From a virus, in IMG/VR virus record IMGVR_UViG_3300033992_001502, positions 1 to 64,000 of that record: a DNA stretch of 64,000 nt; one strand, written 5' to 3'. The translations under genes and the position numbers were made by a program. Positions 8,857 through 18,118 of the stretch are shown here, in pieces. The first letter of the stretch is position 1; each line of letters opens with the position of its first letter. A model generated the notes under the pieces. The model did not search any database. It worked only from the letters and a program-made list of their open reading frames with translations, and was not told where the DNA came from.

Positions 8857-10692
8857 ATGGCATCAAACAAAGAAATCAGTAAAAAGTACCAGTTACTTGA
8901 CGAGATCGAACACGTTCTGAAAAGACCGGGTATGTACATTGGCTCGACTAAACCTCACACAGGAAACGAATGGATCCTTGAAGATGATGTTTACGAAAAA
9001 TACGAGCTAAGCTACAATCCAGGATTTTTGAAGTTATTCGATGAAATCATTTCAAACTCAGTGGACGAACACAAGAGAACTGGTAAAATCAATACAATTA
9101 AAGTAAACGTTACTCTCGATACAATTACGGTATGGGATAACGGCGGAATTCCAGTAGTACAACACCCTGACCATAAAGTTTGGATTCCTGAATTAATCTT
9201 CTCTAATCTTAGAGCCGGTTCTAATTTCAATGACGATGAAGGTCGTACTGTCGCTGGAACAAATGGAGTTGGTGCATCGCTAGTAAATATCTTTTCAAAG
9301 AAGTTTATTATTGATACAGCAGACGGCAAGAATAGACTTTTACAAATCTTTACAGATAACATGTCAAAGAGAACCTCTGCTAAGATTTCAAAAACGGCTC
9401 AAGGCTTTACTGAAATAACTTACGTACCTGATCTTGCTCGTTTTGAAATGGAAGAGATTGACTCGGCTCATTGGAAAATGATGCGTAAGCGAGTAATCGA
9501 TATTGCTGCTGCAAATCCTGGACTTAAATTAGAATTCTGTGGAGAGAAATACAAGTTTAAAACATTTAAGGAGTACGTTGATCTTTACGTAAAGGATTCC
9601 ATTTGGGAAAAGTCAAAGGACTGGGAGTTTGCAATGGGAGTTTCAAAGGATGGATACCAATCAATATCGTTCGTTAACTCAATTCAAACAAAAGACGGTG
9701 GAACTCATGAGAACTATATCTTGAATCAGGTTATTGAGCATCTCAGAGTTATGATAAAGAAGAAGCATAAAGTTGATGTTAAACCTTCTGAAATCAAGAA
9801 TCACATATTCCTTTTTATAAATTGTACAGTAATTAATCCAGCATTCTCTTCGCAAACTAAAGAGAAGCTTATTACTGAAGCAAAAGAATTTGGAACCAAG
9901 CATGACGTAACTGAAAAGTTCGCAAAAGCAGTCTTTACATCAGAAGTAATCCAGTCTCTACTTGATTGGATTGAACAAAAGAAAAATGCCGAGGAACGAG
10001 CAGAGCTTCGTAAACTAAACAAGTCCTTGGCGAATACAAAAGTTTTAAAATTAATTGATGCAAAAGGTAAGGATCGTAGCAAATGTGTCTTGGGAATATT
10101 TGAAGGTATGTCAGCACTATCTGCCGTTCGTAAATTCAGAGATCCTCAAAATTTTGGGGCCTTTCCATTAAAAGGTAAGTTCTTAAACGTCAGTGAGATG
10201 ACAAACTCTGGAGTCATCCAGAATGATGAGGTCGTCCAGCTTATGGCATCATTAGGAATCAAATTAGGAGAGGAACCGGGTGATCTGAGATATGGAAAAG
10301 TATACATCTATACTGATGCAGATCCAGACGGAGACTCTATTGCAAGTCTACTAATCAACTTCTTTAATAAGTACTGGCCGGAACTATTTAATCAGGGCAG
10401 AATCTTTAAGGTAATGACCCCATTAGTTGTAGCTAAGAAAGGAAAAGAGGTAAAGCCATTCTATTCAAATGACGAGTACTCTGCATGGGAAAAGAAAACC
10501 GGCGCAAGGGGCTGGGATGTTGAATACAAAAAGGGTCTTGCTGCACTAGAGGATGTAGAGTACAGAGACATTATTCACAGCCCAGTTCTAGTTAATATAC
10601 AGAATGACAAGCTGTACAAGGACAGTTTATCAAACTGGTTCGGGTCAGATTCAGAACCACGTAAAGAGAAACTACTTAAACTTTCAATATAA
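8857..10692 (+). CDS. DNA topoisomerase II large subunit (T4 gp39/gp60-like)
   Basis: 611 residues. The GHKL ATPase region is visible: LKRPGMYIGS (21-30), EIISNSVDEH (63-72), DNGGIPV, and GRTVAGTNGVGASL as the ATP lid. The TOPRIM part has the catalytic E in FEGMSALSAV near residue 415 and DADPDGD near 486. T4 splits this region between genes 39 and 60; here it is one ORF. Together with the subunit at 13577 it should form a type IIA topoisomerase for phage DNA replication. The 108 nt leader holds a TATAAT element at 8767. Confidence 0.93.
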   Translation: MASNKEISKKYQLLDEIEHVLKRPGMYIGSTKPHTGNEWILEDDVYEKYELSYNPGFLKLFDEIISNSVDEHKRTGKINTIKVNVTLDTITVWDNGGIPVVQHPDHKVWIPELIFSNLRAGSNFNDDEGRTVAGTNGVGASLVNIFSKKFIIDTADGKNRLLQIFTDNMSKRTSAKISKTAQGFTEITYVPDLARFEMEEIDSAHWKMMRKRVIDIAAANPGLKLEFCGEKYKFKTFKEYVDLYVKDSIWEKSKDWEFAMGVSKDGYQSISFVNSIQTKDGGTHENYILNQVIEHLRVMIKKKHKVDVKPSEIKNHIFLFINCTVINPAFSSQTKEKLITEAKEFGTKHDVTEKFAKAVFTSEVIQSLLDWIEQKKNAEERAELRKLNKSLANTKVLKLIDAKGKDRSKCVLGIFEGMSALSAVRKFRDPQNFGAFPLKGKFLNVSEMTNSGVIQNDEVVQLMASLGIKLGEEPGDLRYGKVYIYTDADPDGDSIASLLINFFNKYWPELFNQGRIFKVMTPLVVAKKGKEVKPFYSNDEYSAWEKKTGARGWDVEYKKGLAALEDVEYRDIIHSPVLVNIQNDKLYKDSLSNWFGSDSEPRKEKLLKLSI

Positions 10693-11075
10693 TGACAGAC
10701 AACAAAACGTTAATCCTTGCAGAGTTTGAAAAACTTAAAGGACAATTTGTAATCAATGCAAGCTGGGATATCGAAAGATTAGTAGCAGTCGGAGAAGACG
10801 AGATGGACTATTACTGGATAACATACGATGGCCGAAAACTCAAATGGAATACTTGCGTTGGAGGTCTTATGCCACTTAAAGGCCATTTACGAGATAAAGA
10901 TTATGCTGAGTTAGTTAGATTAGCTAAGCTAAACCATTTCGATCAGGCAACGGTTTGGGGAAATAGAAATCCGGAAGAGGCTGAAGCCTTTAATCAAAAC
11001 CATATTGCTGAGCTTGTGCAATTACCCGAAGATCACAGGTTCCTAACGAAAGTTTGTCTAGAATTAAACTCATGA
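10692..11075 (+). CDS. Hypothetical protein
   Basis: 127 residues; its start overlaps the topoisomerase stop (TAATG) and its stop overlaps the next start (ATGA), so it belongs to a tightly coupled operon. Contains a short beta-rich segment (YYWITYDGRKLKWNTCVGG). Family not recognised. Confidence 0.65.
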   Translation: MTDNKTLILAEFEKLKGQFVINASWDIERLVAVGEDEMDYYWITYDGRKLKWNTCVGGLMPLKGHLRDKDYAELVRLAKLNHFDQATVWGNRNPEEAEAFNQNHIAELVQLPEDHRFLTKVCLELNS

Positions 11076-11764
11076 AAATAGAAGCACTATTCATATCAGA
11101 CGTTCACCTTGGAAGTAAGGGCTCAAACGCGGCTGCGTTATTGGAAACGCTAAAGAAGTACGAACCTAAAAGGTTATTCATTGTGGGAGACTTCATTGAC
11201 GGCTGGCTCTTGAAGAAGAGACACTATTGGACTCAAGACTACACTAACGTAATTAGAAAAATCTTGTCCTACTCAAAGAAGGGAACGATTGTAACCTACA
11301 TTACTGGAAATCACGATGAGTTTCTAAGACACTATTCTCCACAGACTTTCGGTAGTAATATCGAAATCGTGGATGAAGTTATTTGGAAGGGATATTACAT
11401 AACTCATGGAGACCTATACGATGGAGTCGTTAGCTTAAAATGGCTAGCTCATTTAGGATCAGCCGGTTATGAATTAGCAATTACCCTTGACCGATTCATG
11501 AAACGATTAGGATACAAAAAATCTCTGTCGAAATGGGCAAAGGATTCAGTGAAAGGTGCAGTTAAATTCATTACTTCATTTGAAGATCAATTAGTTTATC
11601 AAGCAAAACGCCGAGGTTGCAAAGGAGTTATATGCGGACACATACATAAACCTGAAAACCGAACGATTGATTCAATCCACTATCTTAACTGTGGAGATTG
11701 GATAGAAAATAACAGTTACATCATTTATGATAAAGGACATTTTAACCATTATAATTCCCTGTAA
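11072..11764 (+). CDS. Calcineurin-like metallophosphoesterase, LpxH-like
   Basis: 230 residues from the ATG at 11072, which overlaps the previous stop. All metallophosphoesterase motifs are visible: SDVHLGS, VGDFIDGW, TGNHDE, THGDLYDG and GHIHKPE. The layout resembles UDP-2,3-diacylglucosamine pyrophosphatase (LpxH family), an inner-membrane lipid A enzyme, so it may alter host lipid A, but substrate assignment is tentative. The last 38 nt overlap the next gene. Confidence 0.85.
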   Translation: MKIEALFISDVHLGSKGSNAAALLETLKKYEPKRLFIVGDFIDGWLLKKRHYWTQDYTNVIRKILSYSKKGTIVTYITGNHDEFLRHYSPQTFGSNIEIVDEVIWKGYYITHGDLYDGVVSLKWLAHLGSAGYELAITLDRFMKRLGYKKSLSKWAKDSVKGAVKFITSFEDQLVYQAKRRGCKGVICGHIHKPENRTIDSIHYLNCGDWIENNSYIIYDKGHFNHYNSL

Positions 11765-12431
11765 GAACGAAGAGACTTACATAATTAAAACACTAGAATC
11801 AATTGAAAGACAGAAATATTCAGAGGGCTTACGAGTTATAATAGCTGATGCAAACTCAACTGACTCTACTCGGAGTTTAATCGAAGACTTTGCAACTGAT
11901 AGTAAACTATGTGTTGAAATAATTGATGGAGGTCCAGTTGCAGTAGGCCGAAACACTGGAGCAGATTTAGTAACTACTGATTGGCTACTTTTCATAGATG
12001 CGGATACTCAATTACTAAATCATGAAACCTTATTTAATTGCGTCTACCATACCATCTTTGGAACTTACGATATAATAACGTGCACGGTTAAACCGGCTGA
12101 ACCTAATGCTAAAGTATGGATTGCACATAAGTTATTTAGAGTGACCCAAGCTATTTTACCGGAATCATTTTGCCCAGGAGTATTCTTCTTAATTAGAAAA
12201 TCAACATACCTGCAATTTGGTAAATTTGACGAGAGCGTGCAGCATTCAGAAGACTACTTATTATCTAGGAATATCAAAAAAGATAAGTTTTTAATATTAC
12301 CAGACGGAGTTACTCAAGACGATAGGCGTTTTAAAAAAATGGGTTACTTTGGAATGTTTAAATTTATATTCAATAATTACATTAATCGTAAAAACCTAGA
12401 CCACTTTAGAAAAAACATAAACTATTGGTGA
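11727..12431 (+). CDS. GT-A family 2 glycosyltransferase
   Basis: 234 residues starting MIKDILTIIIPCKNEETYI, with the family 2 nucleotide-sugar site IIADANSTDST (about 40-50), GPVAVGRNTGA and the metal motif FIDADTQL. Probably cytoplasmic or membrane-associated, transferring a sugar to an unknown acceptor. It shares 38 nt with the LpxH-like gene, and the pair may act on the same envelope lipid. Confidence 0.85.
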   Translation: MIKDILTIIIPCKNEETYIIKTLESIERQKYSEGLRVIIADANSTDSTRSLIEDFATDSKLCVEIIDGGPVAVGRNTGADLVTTDWLLFIDADTQLLNHETLFNCVYHTIFGTYDIITCTVKPAEPNAKVWIAHKLFRVTQAILPESFCPGVFFLIRKSTYLQFGKFDESVQHSEDYLLSRNIKKDKFLILPDGVTQDDRRFKKMGYFGMFKFIFNNYINRKNLDHFRKNINYW

Positions 12432-12441
12432 TCAATTAAAG

Positions 12442-12447
12442 TACAAT
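12442..12447 (+). promoter_or_regulatory. -10-like element 6 nt before SulP ATG
   Basis: AGTACAAT then 6 nt then ATG; predicts a leaderless transcript. Confidence 0.6.
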
Positions 12448-12453
12448 AACTAA

Positions 12454-13596
12454 ATGAATGTAAACCAAATAAAAACAGAAATTCTTTCAGGTTTAACTAT
12501 TGCAATTGCTCTTGTACCTGAAGCAATTTCATTTGCTTTATTAGTCGGAGCTTCTCCTCAAATTGGATTATGGGCAGCAGTCTTCATGGCTCTGTCTACT
12601 GCAATATTCGGCGGAAGACCTGGTTTAATTAGTGGAGCGACTGGGGCAACTGCCGTAATTATGGCCGGCCTCGTATCAATTGCTGGAATTGAATCGCTTT
12701 TCCTTGGAGTAGTAGTTGCTGGAATTATTCAATTGATAATTTGGGCTTCAGGTGCATGGAAAATATTTAAAAAGATTCCGCCTTCTGCTATTTCAGGTTT
12801 CTTAATTGCACTAGCGATTATGATTTTAGTAAGCCAGTTTAAATACTTAACTATCGGTAATCCATCTTCTACTGGCCTAATATTAACTATATCAACTATA
12901 TTATTATGCGCAGCTGCAATGATATGGTCCTCACGGAAATTTAGTTTTCCTCCAGCGTTAGTGTCGATTACAGTTGGTTGCTTAATGGGAATTCCATTAG
13001 GCTTAGCGACAGTCGGCGATCTATCGCCAGTAACCGCAAGCTTGCCAACGCTAGCTATCCCAACCTTTAGTTGGAGTCTGCTATTGACAGTCTTACCGTA
13101 TTCATTCGGGATGGCTGTGTCTGGCTTAACTGAATCTCTGTTGACTGTCGATACTGTGTCTCATAAATTAAATGAACACGGCGATAAAGCAAAAGAGACA
13201 TTTGCTCAAGGGCTTGGTAATATAGTTAGCGGATTCTTTGGAACAATGGGAGGCTGCGTCCTAGTCGGACAGACTAATTTAAACGTAAATGCTGGAGCAA
13301 AGCATCGACTCTCTGGAATAGTTGCAGGGATTGGGCTCTCTCTAATTATTCTATTGTTTGGGAAATGGATTGAACAACTACCGCTAGTTGGATTAATTGG
13401 AGTAATGTTGGTAGTTGTATATCAAACTGGGGATTGGCAAAGCATAAAATCAGGAAATAAACTTAACTTATTGAGTATTATATTGACAGTTATTATTTCG
13501 TTAGCTACTCATAACTTAGCAATCGGTGTAATCATCGGGTCAATTGTATTCTATTTTAGTAAATTAATATTAAAGCATGACACACGTAAAGAATAA
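12454..13596 (+). CDS. SulP-type anion permease, no STAS domain
   Basis: 380 residues, strongly hydrophobic with about 10-12 membrane segments. The N-terminus has the SulP/SLC26 hallmark region (LTIAIALVPEAISFALLVGA, then GLISGATGATAVI near 68-80). Full-length SulP proteins carry a C-terminal cytosolic STAS domain; this one ends right after the last membrane segment. It could move sulfate, bicarbonate or another anion. It sits between the two topoisomerase genes, overlaps the second by 20 nt, and has TACAAT 6 nt before its ATG. Confidence 0.87.
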   Translation: MNVNQIKTEILSGLTIAIALVPEAISFALLVGASPQIGLWAAVFMALSTAIFGGRPGLISGATGATAVIMAGLVSIAGIESLFLGVVVAGIIQLIIWASGAWKIFKKIPPSAISGFLIALAIMILVSQFKYLTIGNPSSTGLILTISTILLCAAAMIWSSRKFSFPPALVSITVGCLMGIPLGLATVGDLSPVTASLPTLAIPTFSWSLLLTVLPYSFGMAVSGLTESLLTVDTVSHKLNEHGDKAKETFAQGLGNIVSGFFGTMGGCVLVGQTNLNVNAGAKHRLSGIVAGIGLSLIILLFGKWIEQLPLVGLIGVMLVVVYQTGDWQSIKSGNKLNLLSIILTVIISLATHNLAIGVIIGSIVFYFSKLILKHDTRKE

Positions 13597-14938
13597 AACA
13601 GTAACTGAATACTTAGATCAGGACTATGCGATGTACGGAATGTACACGTTAGAAAACCGGGCAATTCCTTCTGTAATAGATGGTTTCAAACCTACTCAGC
13701 GTAAAATCATTTATATCTCAGATAAAGTCTGGAAATCAGGCAATGAAAAGCCATTAAAGATATTCCAGTTAGGTGGTAAGATCGCAGCAGATGCCCACTA
13801 CCATCACGGTGACGGGTCTCTAAATGGTGCAATCATTGGGATGGCTCAGTCATTTAAGAATTCATTACCTCTTCTTGACGAGATAGGCCAGTTCGGATCT
13901 CTAAGATCTCCTGAAGCTGGTGCGGCTCGTTATATTTCAACTAAACTTACTGGAAATTTTAGACTTCTTTACAAGGATTTTGAATTGCTTGAGAATCAAG
14001 TCGAAGAAGGAAATACGATTGAACCTAAATTCTTCTTGCCAATTATCCCAACCGTTCTACTAAACGGAAGCTCAGGTATTGCAGTAGGATTTGCCACTAA
14101 CATATTAAATCGTAATCCATTAGACTTAGTAGACTCATGTCTTAAAGTATTAGATGGCAAGAAAATAGGCAAACTGCTTCCATGGTGGAGAGACTACATT
14201 GGCCCAGTCGAGTCAGTCGTTGGAACTAACCAGTACATTATGCGTGGAGTATACGAAGTTCTGAATACTACTACTGTCAAGATTACAGAGCTTCCGCCAT
14301 CAATGACTTTTCAGAAATACGAAGTTCATTTGAATACTCTACAAGATAGAGGAATTATTGTTTCGTACGATGACAATTCTTCAAATGGAATCAACTACAC
14401 TCTTAAATTTGCAAGAGCTACACTAGCTGACCTAATTGGAAAAGGCCGGCTCGACCAAACCCTTAAGATGATTGAGACTGAAACTGAGAACTTAACCTGC
14501 TTAAATGAAAAGGGCAAGCTTGCAATCTTTGAGGACATTACTCAAGTGGTAGATTACTTTGTAAACTTTAGATTAAGTTTCTATGATAAACGCAAAGCAT
14601 TCTTAATCAAGAAGTACGGTGAAGAATTAATTTACTTATCGAACCGAGCTAAATTCATTAAGCTTATTATTGATGGTAAACTTAAAGTAAATAACGTTCC
14701 ACGTAAAGAGATCATTCTCTACCTGCAAACGGCAGACTTCGACGAAGTTAATGGATCGTATAACTACTTACTCAACATGCCAATCCACTCTCTGACTAAA
14801 GAAACTTACGAGCAATTATTGAAAGAAGTTGCTGATATTAAATCGCTATTAGTCGATATTAAAAAGAAGGATCCAACTGAGATGTATCGAGAAGATTTAT
14901 TTGAGCTAAAGAAAAACCTAAAGTATTCTTCAAAGTAA
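13577..14938 (+). CDS. DNA topoisomerase II medium subunit (T4 gp52-like)
   Basis: 453 residues. It begins with TVTEYLDQDYAMYGMYTLENRAIPSV, typical of GyrA/ParC/gp52, followed by DGFKPTQRKI. The active-site tyrosine is in GAARYISTKLTGN near residue 116. The length matches phage gp52 rather than bacterial GyrA, which carries extra beta-propellers. Partner of the 8857 gene; cleaves and rejoins DNA. Overlaps the SulP gene by 20 nt. Confidence 0.92.
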   Translation: MTHVKNKTVTEYLDQDYAMYGMYTLENRAIPSVIDGFKPTQRKIIYISDKVWKSGNEKPLKIFQLGGKIAADAHYHHGDGSLNGAIIGMAQSFKNSLPLLDEIGQFGSLRSPEAGAARYISTKLTGNFRLLYKDFELLENQVEEGNTIEPKFFLPIIPTVLLNGSSGIAVGFATNILNRNPLDLVDSCLKVLDGKKIGKLLPWWRDYIGPVESVVGTNQYIMRGVYEVLNTTTVKITELPPSMTFQKYEVHLNTLQDRGIIVSYDDNSSNGINYTLKFARATLADLIGKGRLDQTLKMIETETENLTCLNEKGKLAIFEDITQVVDYFVNFRLSFYDKRKAFLIKKYGEELIYLSNRAKFIKLIIDGKLKVNNVPRKEIILYLQTADFDEVNGSYNYLLNMPIHSLTKETYEQLLKEVADIKSLLVDIKKKDPTEMYREDLFELKKNLKYSSK

Positions 14939-14960
14939 AATAAAAATAAAGTAATCAACC

Positions 14961-15512
14961 ATGTTAAAATCATTTAGCCAATTCGTAACTGGATTATTTG
15001 AAAAGAAAGGAGACGCTCATAGTTATGGATGTGCAATGGTCTATTTCAATTTTCCAACAATGCCTGAACTGCATTCAAAAATAGATGAAGCAGATATCTA
15101 CACAGAAGAGGGCGATCGTTCATACGGTCTTGAGGATGAACCTCATACAACTCTTTTATATGGACTTCATTCGGCAGATATTAATGACGCTAAGGTATTA
15201 GAGATATGTAAATCTAAACCAATCGGTCAACTGACTCTACATAATGCATCTCTATTTGAGAATGCTAAATACGATGTACTTAAGTTTGATGTAGAAAATC
15301 CAGTGTTGGCTGAGATTAATGCAGAACTTAGTAAGTTACCTCACACTACTGATTTCCCAGACTACCATCCACATGCAACAATCGGGTACCTAAAGCCTGG
15401 AACCGGCAAGAAATACGTTGACTTATTTAATGGTAATCGGCATGAAGTCGCTGCTCATAAAATAGTTTATTCAAAACCTGACGACAGTCGAATCGAAGAA
15501 GAATGGAATTAA
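14961..15512 (+). CDS. 2H phosphoesterase with capsid-targeting-like N-terminus
   Basis: 183 residues. Two HxT motifs define the 2H phosphoesterase (2'-5' RNA ligase) fold: EPHTTLLYGLH (about residues 57-67) and HPHATIGYL (about 136-144). N-terminus MLKSFSQFVTGLFEK resembles the capsid-targeting tags, though less closely. Family members act on cyclic phosphates, 2'-5' linkages or, in T4 Acb1, the cyclic oligonucleotides of CBASS immunity. Substrate here is unknown. Its stop overlaps the thioesterase start. Confidence 0.83.
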   Translation: MLKSFSQFVTGLFEKKGDAHSYGCAMVYFNFPTMPELHSKIDEADIYTEEGDRSYGLEDEPHTTLLYGLHSADINDAKVLEICKSKPIGQLTLHNASLFENAKYDVLKFDVENPVLAEINAELSKLPHTTDFPDYHPHATIGYLKPGTGKKYVDLFNGNRHEVAAHKIVYSKPDDSRIEEEWN

Positions 15513-15958
15513 TTAGTACATACATTTGCAAGCAAGGAGATATTGGTGTCCACAATAATATGTTTGGTGGAATTATCCTTTCTATTATTGACGATGCTGC
15601 TGCAAGTTATGCATCTCAAATATGCGACACCCAACGAGTAGTAACCCTAAAAATTGACGAGCTGGTTTTTTCAAAGCCAGTAAAGGTCGGTAATATTATA
15701 AAAATATACGGATCAGTAAAGGCGTTTGGAACAACTTCAGTTACTCTATACATTGAAGTTCGTAAGCATAATGTTTACACTGGAGTTCAAACAGTAGTTA
15801 CTCACACAAATATAAAATTCGTTCGGATTGACGATGAGGGTAATTCCCTAGCAATTAGCGAAGGAGTCAAAGTTAGATACACTGATCGAGTTAAGGAATT
15901 CGGCAGAGCTCTACTTGATCCAGACGAAATGTCAACTCGTAAAAATAAAAACAAATAA
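15503..15958 (+). CDS. Hotdog-fold acyl-CoA thioesterase (YciA-like)
   Basis: 151 residues. GDIGVHNNMFGGIILSIIDD followed by AAASYA is the typical 4HBT/YciA active-site region, with the aspartate in the central helix. The strand pattern of a hotdog fold follows (VVTLKIDELVFSKPVKVGN). It should hydrolyse acyl-CoA, perhaps tuning host fatty-acid metabolism. Overlaps the 2H gene by 10 nt. Confidence 0.85.
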   Translation: MELISTYICKQGDIGVHNNMFGGIILSIIDDAAASYASQICDTQRVVTLKIDELVFSKPVKVGNIIKIYGSVKAFGTTSVTLYIEVRKHNVYTGVQTVVTHTNIKFVRIDDEGNSLAISEGVKVRYTDRVKEFGRALLDPDEMSTRKNKNK

Positions 15959-15959
15959 C

Positions 15960-16136
15960 ATGATAACTCAAGAAATCTTAGACTCATTCGTTTATGAAAC
16001 GCTTTCCGGAGAGTGGAACGTAACTGACCCTACTGAATTTGATCAGGTCCTAGTGGCAGGCCCATTTAAAACCAAAGAAGCAGCTGAAGCTGCTCTTATT
16101 GAATACGTTAAAGTAAATGAAATTACTTTCGAGTAA
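15960..16136 (+). CDS. Small hypothetical protein
   Basis: 58 residues from ATG 15960 (MITQEILDSFVYE); an in-frame start at 15915 would lie inside the thioesterase gene. C-terminal pattern AGPFKTKEAAEAALIEYV suggests a small alpha/beta protein. It ends the plus-strand block and meets the minus-strand cassette tail to tail. Confidence 0.6.
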   Translation: MITQEILDSFVYETLSGEWNVTDPTEFDQVLVAGPFKTKEAAEAALIEYVKVNEITFE

Positions 16137-16880
16137 TTAAAAGATATACTTTAAAAGAACTGACGCAGTTTCCTGAGAAGGATTAACTGAGTCTGTTATG
16201 TAATGAGGGTAACCTTGATAGCTATACGTATAAACTAATCCTATTTCTAAATTCTTTTTAATCTTAAGTGCGATTGTGTTTGTACTTCGCATGTTTAAAT
16301 TATCTAGAAAAGAAACTTCTCTGCTTGAATAAATTGCTGGCTGAAATAGAGTAACTGACGAGATCTTAATCAATCCGCTTTCGTAATTTGCTCTAAGTCT
16401 AGATGATGCTCTTACTGTAAAGTTATTATTTGAAACCTTAATGCTGGACCAAAAATACTCTGGCAAAATTACTTCAGAGAAAACAATATCGAACTTCTTA
16501 TTCTTGATAATTGATACGCCTAATCCCAAACCAGCTGAGCTTCGAAGATCTATTTTTCTCATGTATGATCTCTCATCTTCAGTAAATCCAATAACTTTAA
16601 ACTTACCTATCTGTTTTGAAATATTTCCAGTCAAGTAGACTTCATTTTCGTACTGAGTCATTTCAGATTTTCCATACGCGGATTGCTTGCTCCAACGGTA
16701 AGTAGTATTTAGATTCCATTGATACGATCCAGTATCTCTTTTTAATTCAGCTTTCGTTGTAATACCAATTGCACTAAAGTTTCCCCTAGTTCCATCTCCT
16801 CCAACCGATATTGATTTTTTAATTTGACTAAATACAGGTAATGAGACTGTCAGTAATAGTATCGTTAATATAAACTTCAT
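16137..16880 (-). CDS. Predicted outer-membrane beta-barrel protein
   Basis: 247 residues with an N-terminal signal peptide (MKFILTILLLTVSLPVFSQ). The rest alternates short amphipathic strands and ends in VLLKYIF, an aromatic C-terminus as in outer-membrane barrels. Last gene of the minus-strand cassette; it overlaps the upstream gene by one base. Possibly a surface or porin-like factor; function unknown. Confidence 0.7.
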   Translation of the reverse strand: MKFILTILLLTVSLPVFSQIKKSISVGGDGTRGNFSAIGITTKAELKRDTGSYQWNLNTTYRWSKQSAYGKSEMTQYENEVYLTGNISKQIGKFKVIGFTEDERSYMRKIDLRSSAGLGLGVSIIKNKKFDIVFSEVILPEYFWSSIKVSNNNFTVRASSRLRANYESGLIKISSVTLFQPAIYSSREVSFLDNLNMRSTNTIALKIKKNLEIGLVYTYSYQGYPHYITDSVNPSQETASVLLKYIF

Positions 16881-17347
16881 TATTTGTTACGTGTATTTTT
16901 TAACTGTATTATTTGGTTAACTGCATTTAGGAATAACCAGTCCTCGACATCAGTTAACTTACATAAAAAATTATATTCATGCATGTAACACATGAGCTCC
17001 TCTTCTCTTGCTGTAAACTTAATCAAGTTATTCCATAAGTACAGGTGATACGACTCATGCACCAATACGGCCGCTAAATTATTAATAGACGGACTAGTTA
17101 CGTCCTTTGTATTAATCACAATAGTATTGGGTGGAAGGTTAGTAGATCTATCGCCCATTATAAACTCAATTCGTTTACAATTCGTAATCAGAGTTTGGTA
17201 ACTAACTGAGTCAGTATCTTTTACAAGTAAAATAGCCCTCTCGACTCTAGCCTTCCAGCCGTCTCCGACATCGTCTATTACTATTTGAGAAAATCCAAAT
17301 ACTGGAATCGTTAATATTAATACAATTAAGGCATTTTTAAAATACAT
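16880..17347 (-). CDS. Secreted HEXXH protein, putative metalloprotease
   Basis: 155 residues, signal peptide (MYFKNALIVLILTIPVFGFSQ), then HESYH in LVHESYHLYLW (about residues 99-109), a zinc-binding HEXXH motif, and downstream glutamates (AREEELMCYMHEYN) that could supply the third ligand. Probably periplasmic or exported. In a lysis and secretion cassette it could cut envelope proteins; this role is inferred. Confidence 0.72.
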   Translation of the reverse strand: MYFKNALIVLILTIPVFGFSQIVIDDVGDGWKARVERAILLVKDTDSVSYQTLITNCKRIEFIMGDRSTNLPPNTIVINTKDVTSPSINNLAAVLVHESYHLYLWNNLIKFTAREEELMCYMHEYNFLCKLTDVEDWLFLNAVNQIIQLKNTRNK

Positions 17348-17799
17348 TGTTCAAGTGCTTTTTTGATAGAATTAGATACTGTCATTTTAGAAAACGGCAT
17401 AGCACCCTCTTCCAATTCAATCATTACGGCTCTCACCTCAGTCTCAGACTCGCCAGTCCCTTCGTACTTTTGCCCGTTATAATAAATTCGAACAGCGACT
17501 TGTGTAACCTGCTCAGTCTTTTCTATTCCAGCAATACGTATGGTACTTTTAGGAATACCGAAATAATAGATCTCAATCTTAATTGGGGATCCTGCATCAG
17601 ATAGACAGTATTTAGAAGAAAGTAGGTCTTCTGCTATTTGCTTTACACCAAACCGAATATCACGGTTTCCTAATTCCCTAACCTTTGCGGTAGAATATAC
17701 TGTGTCTATTTTAATACACATGTGAATTGGGCTAGTTTGCGAAAAAGCCAGCAGCTGTACCAATAGTAAAACTGCAAGCAATAAAATAAACTTCTTCAT
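17326..17799 (-). CDS. Secreted protein of unknown function
   Basis: 157 residues with a signal peptide (MKKFILLLAVLLLVQLLAFSQ). It shows a weak pattern likeness to the CsgG-like protein at 20975 (bacterial ABD-type strands, then a C-terminal helix KKALEQCIL), but I would not call it a homologue. Overlaps the next gene by 22 nt. Confidence 0.65.
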   Translation of the reverse strand: MKKFILLLAVLLLVQLLAFSQTSPIHMCIKIDTVYSTAKVRELGNRDIRFGVKQIAEDLLSSKYCLSDAGSPIKIEIYYFGIPKSTIRIAGIEKTEQVTQVAVRIYYNGQKYEGTGESETEVRAVMIELEEGAMPFSKMTVSNSIKKALEQCILKMP

Positions 17800-17812
17800 C
17801 TTATAAAATTTA

Positions 17813-18094
17813 TTATTTTTTTAGTTCAATTATTGCATCCTCAACGTATTTATCACGTTGGTCTTGTAAGTATTGTATTCGATCGAGCATAATTTGTTTA
17901 TCATCCTTTACTGTTTGCTCAGTATAGGCTTTTTGTGCTTCATATAGTTTTTGCCAATACGCTACACGCTCTTCCATCATCACGCCTTGATACCAAATAA
18001 CCGCTATCATAAGTACGATGGTAAATGATTGTTCTTTTAGTTTAGAAAAGAAGGTATCCGTAAATCCTGAAGTAGGGTTTGTTTCTTCTGCCAT
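17813..18094 (-). CDS. Small membrane protein with coiled-coil tail
   Basis: 93 residues: short N-terminus, one membrane helix (FTIVLMIAVIWYQGVMM, about 24-40), then a charged alpha-helical tail (EAQKAYTEQTVKDD, IQYLQDQRDKYVED). The layout fits an inner-membrane spanin-like or holin-accessory protein but also many others. A minus-strand late-promoter-like element lies upstream at 18111-18118. Confidence 0.65.
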   Translation of the reverse strand: MAEETNPTSGFTDTFFSKLKEQSFTIVLMIAVIWYQGVMMEERVAYWQKLYEAQKAYTEQTVKDDKQIMLDRIQYLQDQRDKYVEDAIIELKK

Positions 18095-18110
18095 ATTTAA
18101 TTTGTTTTTT

Positions 18111-18118
18111 TTATTTAT
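18111..18118 (-). promoter_or_regulatory. T4-late-like element, minus strand
   Basis: ATAAATAA on the minus strand before the 17813-18094 membrane protein. Confidence 0.42.
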
